Of a stretch of DNA of 64,000 nt, positions 57,803 through 64,000 are shown piece by piece (position 1 is the first letter of the stretch; each line of letters opens with the position of its first letter). Made by a program: the position numbers and the translations under genes. The DNA lies in the NCBI RefSeq assembly GCF_000621565.1, contig NZ_KK211307.1:192743-256742 (forward strand), in the 5' to 3' direction. The notes beneath the pieces were generated by a model. The model had not been told where the DNA came from. It made no database searches and worked only from the letters and a program-made list of their open reading frames with translations. Source of the stretch: Butyrivibrio sp. LB2008. Lineage in GTDB: Bacteria; Bacillota; Clostridia; Lachnospirales; Lachnospiraceae.

Positions 57803-58771
57803 ATGGACAGAGACACAAACGTTAAAGTTGCGATGACTGCAGGTATACTCTCGGTTATTCTTTTAATTCTTGCGGGATGTCTGTTGGTTTTCAATAATAC
57901 AAACGATAAAGACGATGACAGTGAACTGGATAAGAATATCACGGAATATGCAGGCAGCTCACAGGAGAGCAGCGAGATAGATGTATCTGCGATGAGTCTG
58001 ACGGCGGCTACGGTCAGTTCAACGGATTCTACCGTTTCCGGAAACAGCTTCTATATGACTAAGGGAGTCGTTTTTAAGGATATATATAAGGGCGTTGAAT
58101 ATAATTTGGAGACGCAGCTAAATGAGATGTATGTTTACTGGTCAGAGAACAATATGGCTGCGGTAAGCGATCTGGCTCATCTTGAGAGATATGAAGCCAT
58201 GTCGTATTCGCTTAATTATATCAATGATTTCTATTACTATGGCGATACCGATTCTGAAGGGAAGCCAAATGGAAAAGGACTTGCCGTTTACAAAGATGGT
58301 TGCTACTATTTCGGAGACTGGGTAAACGGAGTAAGGCAGGGTACGGGAGCCTGGATAAATTTCTATCCTTCGTACAGTAACTATGTTGTTACAGAGCATT
58401 CGTATCTCGGAGCCTGGGAGAACGACCTTCCTACAGGCGAAGGCCAGGAACACTACGATTACAATCCGGAATATATGAACGAAGAAGATATATATTTGCA
58501 GAATGCCATCGGTATATTCAAGGATGGCAAGTATGACGGAGAGATGTATATTATCATCATCGATCCCGACGGATATACTACGGAATGGGTTGGGAACTGC
58601 AAAGAAGGCAAGTGGTCTTCTGTAGAAAATGCTTCCAATGACGAAGAAGGCAAAATTCCTGTGCTCAGTCGCAAGAGTGACAGTGATGAACATATTTACA
58701 TGTCGGAAGAAGGCCTTTCCAATAACGGAATCGGAGGCATCGTGACGGGTGGAAAGCCTGTAGATAAGTGA
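57803..58771 (+). CDS. MORN-repeat-like exported protein
   Basis: A 322-residue protein. One N-terminal membrane segment (~9-32) with AGCLLV, possibly a lipobox, precedes an acidic Ser/Thr-rich linker (~35-85). The folded part (~90-300) contains MORN-like units: GKPNGKGLAVYKDGCYYFGD, WVNGVRQGTGAW, and later W.NDLPTGEGQEHY and KDGKYDGEMYI. MORN units often serve as scaffolds near membranes. An extended -10 box (TGATATAAT, ~57767-57775) lies upstream. The cellular role is unknown. Confidence 0.7.
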   Translation: MDRDTNVKVAMTAGILSVILLILAGCLLVFNNTNDKDDDSELDKNITEYAGSSQESSEIDVSAMSLTAATVSSTDSTVSGNSFYMTKGVVFKDIYKGVEYNLETQLNEMYVYWSENNMAAVSDLAHLERYEAMSYSLNYINDFYYYGDTDSEGKPNGKGLAVYKDGCYYFGDWVNGVRQGTGAWINFYPSYSNYVVTEHSYLGAWENDLPTGEGQEHYDYNPEYMNEEDIYLQNAIGIFKDGKYDGEMYIIIIDPDGYTTEWVGNCKEGKWSSVENASNDEEGKIPVLSRKSDSDEHIYMSEEGLSNNGIGGIVTGGKPVDK

Positions 58772-58797
58772 TTTAAAAAAGATGATTGGAGATTTTT

Positions 58798-59280
58798 TTG
58801 AGTAATATCAGTATCGTTTGCGTCGGCAAGATCAAAGAAAAGTACTGGAATGATGCAATCGCAGAATATTCCAAGAGGCTTTCGAGATATTGTAAGCTAA
58901 ACATAATAGAAGTAGCCGATGAGAAAACTCCTGACAATGCTCCGCCTTCTGTCGAGGAGCAGATCAAGAAAAAAGAAGCGGAGAGAATTTTAAAGAATAT
59001 TGATGAAAGAGCCCATGTCTGCGTGCTTGCAATAAAAGGTAAGAAGTATACATCGGAAGCTTTTTCTGAATATATAAGTTCACTGGGAGTTAACGGAACC
59101 AGTCACATACAATTTGTCATCGGCGGATCGCTGGGACTTCATGAGAGCGTTCTTAAGAGAGCGGATTCATCGATCAGCTTTTCGGACATGACATTTCCTC
59201 ATCAGATGATGAGAGTAATTCTTTTGGAACAGATTTACAGAGGTTATAAAATTTCCTGCGGAGAACCATATCATAAATGA
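58798..59280 (+). CDS. rlmH: 23S rRNA (pseudouridine1915-N3)-methyltransferase
   Basis: A 160-residue SPOUT enzyme: NISIVCVGKIKEKYW at the N-terminus, QFVIGGSLGL in the AdoMet knot, and the C-terminal EQIYRGYKISCGEPYHK. It methylates pseudouridine 1915 in helix 69 of 23S rRNA. The start is taken as TTG 58798, seven bases after TTGGAG; an upstream in-frame TTG at 58786 lies within that site. The last bases overlap phoH (ATGA). Confidence 0.93.
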   Translation: MSNISIVCVGKIKEKYWNDAIAEYSKRLSRYCKLNIIEVADEKTPDNAPPSVEEQIKKKEAERILKNIDERAHVCVLAIKGKKYTSEAFSEYISSLGVNGTSHIQFVIGGSLGLHESVLKRADSSISFSDMTFPHQMMRVILLEQIYRGYKISCGEPYHK

Positions 59281-60326
59281 GTGAGATTACAGAACTTAGA
59301 TTGGCGCTTACAGCTGAGGATGAGCGCAATATATTTGGCGGAAACGACAGTTATATACGCAAGATAGAAGACAGCCTTCACGTCGAGATCATCGACAGGA
59401 ACGGCGAGCTTCGCATAATAGGTGAAAAAGAGGGAGCAAACAAGGCTTCAAGTATAATACGTGAGCTTGTTCAGCTTTCGAGAAGAGGCTCGCATATAGA
59501 AGAGCAGAGCGTCGATTATGCCATCTCGTTAAAAGAAGATGCTGCCAAAAACAAGGATGTCACGCAGAATGATAACGTCCTTGTTGATATAGACAGAGAT
59601 ATTATCTGTCATACCGTCTCGGGTAAGCCGATAAAGCCTAAAACTCTCGGACAGAAGAAGTATATTGATGCGATCAGAAACAAGATGATCGTTTTCGGTC
59701 TCGGACCAGCCGGAACGGGTAAGACTTATCTTGCAATGGCAATGGCGATAACTGCCTTCCAGAGGGAAGAAGTCAGCAGGATAATACTGACAAGACCTGC
59801 CATTGAAGCCGGAGAGAAGCTCGGATTTTTGCCCGGAGACCTCCAGAGCAAGGTCGATCCGTATCTCAGACCTTTATATGATGCTCTTTACCAGATAATG
59901 GGTACGGAGAATTTTATCAAAAATATGGAAAAAGGGCTTATTGAAGTTGCACCTCTTGCTTACATGAGAGGAAGAACTTTGGATAATGCCTTTATTATTC
60001 TCGATGAGGCACAGAATACAACACCTGCGCAGATGAAGATGTTCCTTACAAGAATCGGATTCGGTTCCAAGGTAATTATCACGGGTGATGCGACTCAGAA
60101 GGATCTTTCGGCTGATGTCAGATCCGGACTTGAGATTGCGGGAAATGTCCTTAAGGGAATAGATGATATAGCTTTTTGCACACTTACAAGCAGCGATGTT
60201 GTGAGACACCCTCTTGTTCAGAAAATTGTTAAGGCCTACGAAGATTACGAGAAGAAGGCCGAGAACAAAAAGAAAAAGAAGTCTATACAAAAATTGGAGA
60301 AGCGTTCAGACAATGGCAAACGATAA
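59277..60326 (+). CDS. PhoH-like ATPase (KH plus PhoH domain)
   Basis: A 349-residue protein: an N-terminal KH-like RNA-binding region (~1-85), then the PhoH P-loop domain with Walker A GPAGTGKTYL and FIILDEAQNTTPAQMKMF. It is the first member of the conserved phoH-HD protein-ybeY cluster of Firmicutes, linked to rRNA processing and stress. Its ATG overlaps the rlmH stop by 4 bases. The C-terminus is a basic lysine run (KKKKKS). Confidence 0.93.
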   Translation: MSEITELRLALTAEDERNIFGGNDSYIRKIEDSLHVEIIDRNGELRIIGEKEGANKASSIIRELVQLSRRGSHIEEQSVDYAISLKEDAAKNKDVTQNDNVLVDIDRDIICHTVSGKPIKPKTLGQKKYIDAIRNKMIVFGLGPAGTGKTYLAMAMAITAFQREEVSRIILTRPAIEAGEKLGFLPGDLQSKVDPYLRPLYDALYQIMGTENFIKNMEKGLIEVAPLAYMRGRTLDNAFIILDEAQNTTPAQMKMFLTRIGFGSKVIITGDATQKDLSADVRSGLEIAGNVLKGIDDIAFCTLTSSDVVRHPLVQKIVKAYEDYEKKAENKKKKKSIQKLEKRSDNGKR

Positions 60327-61524
60327 GATTTCGAGTGTGAAAGTCAAATTGTTATACGCGGCAATGCTCATTTTTACTGGAGTTATTGTCTTTGCTTTTT
60401 CTTTCTTTACGGATAAAAGCTATGAAGCTACTATGAGAAATACAATCGTCTCTGTCGCGATAGCGGGAACGATCATATTTATGCTTGTTGACGCCGTATC
60501 CGACGGTCAGAGCAGATTGTTATATGATAACAATGTGGTCAGAAACCGCTTCGTTGCGGGCTATTTTGTTGCGCTAATTTTTGCCTGCGTTTTTAGCCTT
60601 ATACCTAACGTATTTTGGCCTTATATGTCACTTTTTGTCATGCTTGTGCTCTTTTCAAATGCTGAGATAGGTATGGTTGCGGGGATCGGAATGGTTTCAA
60701 TCTCTGTTATGCTTGAAAAGAACGGAGGCTGCGGAGAACTGTTTATGTATGTTCTTGCAGGAGCGGTCGCTGTTGCGATGTTCAGAGATCTGGAAGAGGA
60801 TACCGAGATAGGAATTCCGACATTTATTTCTCTTTTGATGCAGGCGGTATTTCTGGTTGCATATAATGTCCTGTTCCTTAACAGGACTTTTTCTGCGCTT
60901 TTGCTTCTTTCACCTGCTATCAATATTATGCTTAATCTTACCATCCTGCTTATATTCCTAAACATTTTCGGTGTTTATGTTATAAGACGGACGAATGATA
61001 TGTATATGGTTATCAATGATGCGGATTTCCCGCTTCTTGTTACTCTCAAGGAAAAAAATAAAGATGAATATTTCAGGGCTATTCACACTGCATATATTGC
61101 AGAGAGAATGGCGCTCGGACTTAATATAAATGCCAGAGCCGTAAAGAACTGCTCGTATTATCACAGGATAGGAGTTCTTGAAGGAAAATCTGATTGGGAT
61201 GATGTCAAACATATCTACGCCGATAACAGTTTCCCGACTGAGGCGATGGATTTTTTGCATGATTATATAGAACCCAAAAAGAATGAGCCGAAATCCAAAG
61301 AGGCGCTAGTTGTTCAACTTGGGGAACTGCTTATAGCATCCATAATGTATCTTCTTAAAAAGGACAAGGATGCGAAGATAGATTACGATAATCTTATTGA
61401 TTCTATCATAGATAAAAAAGTTTCCGACGGAGAGCTTCGCGACTATGATGTTACGTTCAGGGAACTTGAGGTTATGAAGAAGATAATGAAAAAGGAGAAG
61501 CTTTATTATGACTTTTTACGTTGA
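60313..61524 (+). CDS. PgpH-like membrane protein with degenerate HD domain
   Basis: A 403-residue protein. About seven to eight hydrophobic segments (~12-225) are followed by a cytoplasmic HD-like domain (~235-403). It occupies the place of PgpH, the 7TM-HD c-di-AMP phosphodiesterase, between phoH and ybeY. But the metal-binding HD pair of the family (LYHDIGK) reads YYHRIGVLE here, with Arg285 for Asp. The large extracellular domain of PgpH (usual length ~700) is also absent. Loss of activity, or a sensor or binding role, is inferred. The start ATG 60313 overlaps the phoH end by 14 bases. Confidence 0.78.
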   Translation: MANDKISSVKVKLLYAAMLIFTGVIVFAFSFFTDKSYEATMRNTIVSVAIAGTIIFMLVDAVSDGQSRLLYDNNVVRNRFVAGYFVALIFACVFSLIPNVFWPYMSLFVMLVLFSNAEIGMVAGIGMVSISVMLEKNGGCGELFMYVLAGAVAVAMFRDLEEDTEIGIPTFISLLMQAVFLVAYNVLFLNRTFSALLLLSPAINIMLNLTILLIFLNIFGVYVIRRTNDMYMVINDADFPLLVTLKEKNKDEYFRAIHTAYIAERMALGLNINARAVKNCSYYHRIGVLEGKSDWDDVKHIYADNSFPTEAMDFLHDYIEPKKNEPKSKEALVVQLGELLIASIMYLLKKDKDAKIDYDNLIDSIIDKKVSDGELRDYDVTFRELEVMKKIMKKEKLYYDFLR

Positions 61525-62011
61525 GAATGAGACGGGAGCTCTCTTTGATTTTGATCCCGAAGAAGTTGCGACTGTAGTTGCAAAAGAGGTTTTAAGATCC
61601 GAGGGGTGCGACAAAGAGGTGGAGATAAGTCTCACGATCACCGATGATGACGGGATACAGGAACTTAACAGGCAGTTCAGGGAGATAGACAGGCCGACTG
61701 ACGTTCTTTCTTTTCCAAATGTTTCGTATGATGAGCCCGGTGATTTCTCTGTTATGGACGGAGAGCAGAAAAACGACCTTCTGAATCCGGATACCGGAAA
61801 TATCATGTTTGGCGATATCGTTGTCAATGAGAACAGGGTGAGAAGTCAGGCTGAAGAATACGGACACAGTACAAAGAGAGAATTTGCTTTTCTTATCGCT
61901 CACAGCATGCTTCATCTGTGCGGCTACGATCACATGGAAGAAGACGAAGCGGCAGTGATGGAAAAGAAACAAAGTGATGTTCTTAATTTGCTCGGAATTA
62001 CAAGAGACTGA
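61508..62011 (+). CDS. ybeY: Endoribonuclease YbeY
   Basis: A 167-residue single-strand endoribonuclease. The zinc motif HSMLHLCGYDH (HxxxHxxGYDH) lies near the C-terminus, and FREIDRPTDVLSFPN is the conserved middle motif. It matures 16S rRNA 3' ends and takes part in ribosome quality control. It overlaps the preceding gene by 17 bases. The gene usually following in Firmicutes (dgkA/cdd/era) is replaced here by a flippase. Confidence 0.95.
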   Translation: MTFYVENETGALFDFDPEEVATVVAKEVLRSEGCDKEVEISLTITDDDGIQELNRQFREIDRPTDVLSFPNVSYDEPGDFSVMDGEQKNDLLNPDTGNIMFGDIVVNENRVRSQAEEYGHSTKREFAFLIAHSMLHLCGYDHMEEDEAAVMEKKQSDVLNLLGITRD

Positions 62012-62035
62012 TAAAAATACAATTGGAGATCGATC

Positions 62036-63667
62036 ATGAAAAAGTACTATGAAGAAAAAAGAATAAGACCTGATGTGCTTACTGCAGCTGTTTATTGGGC
62101 AATTATAATTCTCATGTTATATGAGGTTGTTGCTATAAGAATTTACGGAGAGAAGGGTGCGGGATATTCTGCAGGGTCTCTCGCTATTTTCTTTGCCTTT
62201 TATTGTTCTTTTGTCCTTGCGGTGCAGAAGGCCGTATGGGTTATGGTTCGAGTAAGAGCAAGAAAATCCCAGTACAAAAACGCTGAGGAGAATATGAAGA
62301 AATCTATTAAGATATTCGCGTTTACAGGCGTTGTTGTCACGATTATCTTTACTCTTATCGGACTTTATTTTTCGGATCTTTTACTTGGTTCGGAGAAGGG
62401 AAGTTTCCAGTTCCTTATATCGACATTTTCCGTTCTGTTCCTGTGCATTCAGGGTGTTGTAAGAGGATATCTTCAGGGTGTCGGATATACTAAGCCCATC
62501 GTTATTTCAGATATTTTGATGGCATGCGCAGCGTTCCTTGTGGGAACTATTTTCTCGGCTGTTATGTTCAGATACGGACTTAAGGTTAACGCACTCATGC
62601 ACATTGAGGACTTTAGTGCCGTATACGGTTCGACGGGAATGATGCTTGGTCTTTTCGTTGCTTCGATAGTTGGTCTTGTACATACTTCCGTAAGCTTTTA
62701 CGTAAGAAGAAATGAGCTTGAAGAGATAGGAAAAAGAAGTGCTCCTAGATATGTCGACAGCAAAAATGACGTAATGTCGGGACTTAGACCGATATTATTT
62801 ATGTATGCTTCACCGGGACTTGCACTTTTGATCGATCAGATTTTCTATATGGTTCACCACAGAGCTGTCGGAAGTAAGGCAGATCCTATATATAACTACG
62901 GTATTTATGCGGGAAGAACAATTCCGCTTGTAATAACATTTTCACTTCTTTGCTGCCTTCCGTTCCTCATTGAGTGGAACAGGATAAGAGCAAGATTTGA
63001 GAGAGACGAGCCCGATAATGCGGGAGATAAGCTTTCAAGGCTGGTAAAGCATTTTATTGAACTTACTGTTCCCGTTACCCTTTTTGTATTTACTTTGGCT
63101 CCATCAATCGATACAGTCGTTTACTGGAAGGGAAATGATTTCAGTGTTGAACTTTTAAGAGTCGCATGCTTTTTGATAATACTCGTGCCTTTTGCGATAT
63201 TCTTTTCATGGATTCTTTTCCATGCGGGCAAGTCGATACTTATTGTTGTGGGACTGGGAATAACATGGCTTGTTCATTTTGTGATGTTGTTCTTCTGTGG
63301 AACTCTTGGAAATATCGGATTGTACGGAGTTTTGATACCTGTGCTTGTATCATTCCTTGTTTATGACGTGCTTTCGCTTGCTATATTTAAAAAGATGCTC
63401 AAAGCAAGATATGATCTTGCCATTAATTTCGGAAGAACACTTGCGGCATCTGCTGTTGCCGGATTTGCTATCTTTTTGATCGATATGGCATTCAGTAAGA
63501 AAATAGGAGAAATACTTACGCTCATTATATGCGTGCCTGTTTTCTATTTTGCATATCTGGCAATCATGGTTATTATCGGAGGAATCGATACGAGAGAACT
63601 TAAAGGTATTCCTTTTGCAAAGCATCTTTCGGTTTTACCGGTACTTTTTAAAAATGATGAAGTATAA
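62036..63667 (+). CDS. MATE/MVF-type polysaccharide or lipid flippase
   Basis: A 543-residue membrane protein with about fourteen hydrophobic segments, of the MurJ/Wzx/SpoVB superfamily. Segments such as GVVRGYLQGVGYTKPIVISD and YASPGLALLIDQIFY fit SpoVB-type exporters. It would flip a lipid-linked precursor of wall or surface polymer. TTGGAG lies before the ATG. It is 24 bases after ybeY and 11 bases before the next gene. Confidence 0.82.
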   Translation: MKKYYEEKRIRPDVLTAAVYWAIIILMLYEVVAIRIYGEKGAGYSAGSLAIFFAFYCSFVLAVQKAVWVMVRVRARKSQYKNAEENMKKSIKIFAFTGVVVTIIFTLIGLYFSDLLLGSEKGSFQFLISTFSVLFLCIQGVVRGYLQGVGYTKPIVISDILMACAAFLVGTIFSAVMFRYGLKVNALMHIEDFSAVYGSTGMMLGLFVASIVGLVHTSVSFYVRRNELEEIGKRSAPRYVDSKNDVMSGLRPILFMYASPGLALLIDQIFYMVHHRAVGSKADPIYNYGIYAGRTIPLVITFSLLCCLPFLIEWNRIRARFERDEPDNAGDKLSRLVKHFIELTVPVTLFVFTLAPSIDTVVYWKGNDFSVELLRVACFLIILVPFAIFFSWILFHAGKSILIVVGLGITWLVHFVMLFFCGTLGNIGLYGVLIPVLVSFLVYDVLSLAIFKKMLKARYDLAINFGRTLAASAVAGFAIFLIDMAFSKKIGEILTLIICVPVFYFAYLAIMVIIGGIDTRELKGIPFAKHLSVLPVLFKNDEV

Positions 63668-63678
63668 GAGGATTTGAT

Positions 63679-64000
63679 TTGGGCAAAAAAGTTTATGTTG
63701 CGGGAGGTGGCGCGGCCGGTATGTGCGCGGCTGTGTATGCGGCAAGAAACGGCGCCGACGTAACTATAATTGAGAAAAATACCAGACTTGGAAAAAAACT
63801 TTCCGTTACGGGAAACGGCAGGTGCAATCTTACAAATCTCGACATGAGACCTGAATATTACAACAAGGCCGCAGAGGGAAGGATGAAGACCTGGCTTTCG
63901 CTGTACGGCCCCGAGGAGACGATAAGATTTTTTAAGTCTATAGGAGTTATCGTAAAGAGTGAAGACGGATATATATATCCTGTTTCGGGACAGGCTTCTA
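63679..64000 (+). CDS. BaiN/RdsA-type NAD(P)/FAD-dependent oxidoreductase, N-terminal part
   Basis: The right window edge cuts this gene; 107 codons are visible. It starts with TTG 63679 after AGAGG. The product begins GKKVYVAGGGAAGMCAAVYA, the dinucleotide-binding turn, followed by IIEKNTRLGKKLSVTGNGR and CNLTN, the signature of the HI0933/YhiN/BaiN flavoproteins. Substrates of most members are unknown; some reduce bile acid intermediates. It is probably in the ybeY transcript. Confidence 0.87.
   Translation, partial: MGKKVYVAGGGAAGMCAAVYAARNGADVTIIEKNTRLGKKLSVTGNGRCNLTNLDMRPEYYNKAAEGRMKTWLSLYGPEETIRFFKSIGVIVKSEDGYIYPVSGQAS

Overview
The window looks like a chromosomal segment of an anaerobic Firmicute of the family Lachnospiraceae, most like the Butyrivibrio/Pseudobutyrivibrio/Roseburia group. 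This rests on moderate-to-low GC, strong GGAGG-type ribosome binding sites, heavy AGA use for arginine, gut-type mannan and galactoside metabolism, a pyruvate,phosphate dikinase with highly biased codons, and the conserved Firmicute order rlmH-phoH-(HD protein)-ybeY. The genus is inference. I saw no rRNA, tRNA, insertion sequence, phage gene or CRISPR array.

Layout. 1-10815: a beta-mannan / manno-oligosaccharide locus: the end of a GH36 alpha-galactosidase, two overlapping LacI-type regulators, a lipoprotein binding protein with two permeases, cellobiose/mannobiose 2-epimerase, GH130 mannosylglucose phosphorylase, mannose-6-phosphate isomerase and a CE2-like acetyl esterase. Together they would import acetylated, galactosylated manno-oligosaccharides, strip the decorations, epimerise mannobiose to mannosylglucose, and split it by phosphorolysis. 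10842-14288: a CorA transporter (minus strand) and a secreted HExxH peptidase with a disordered tail. 14297-16141: a structured non-coding element, then a short exported acidic peptide and a radical SAM/SPASM enzyme on the minus strand. 16349-24535: a membrane-protein island holding a probable c-di-GMP-I riboswitch before a GH25 lysozyme, three DUF6688-like paralogues, several unrecognised membrane proteins, and a tandem array of 35-nt hairpins with 75-nt period. 24663-31821: nitroreductase, glycerophosphodiesterase, PPDK, a second copy of the structured element, a MATE transporter and a lipoprotein. 32022-34547: a FapA/DUF342 protein with twelve 26-residue repeats. 34628-40655: an F1Fo-ATP synthase operon in which delta is not a separate gene; its C-terminal domain is fused to the front of alpha. 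40658-57672: a lipoprotein, an acyltransferase, a short MetH, and branched-chain amino-acid genes (ilvB, two small-subunit genes, ilvC, leuC, leuD, ilvE) interleaved with YfhO, a GT2 glycosyltransferase, an Mrp ATPase and an AI-2E-type permease. 57803-64000: a MORN-like protein, rlmH, phoH, a degenerate HD membrane protein, ybeY, a flippase, and the start of a BaiN-type flavoprotein.

The strongest unexplained signals are (1) two ~230-nt elements at 14297-14521 and 29257-29492 whose stems differ in sequence but keep their pairing while internal and loop motifs are conserved, (2) the 75-nt-period hairpin array at 21296-21714 with compensatory changes between units, and (3) the delta-alpha fusion of the ATP synthase.
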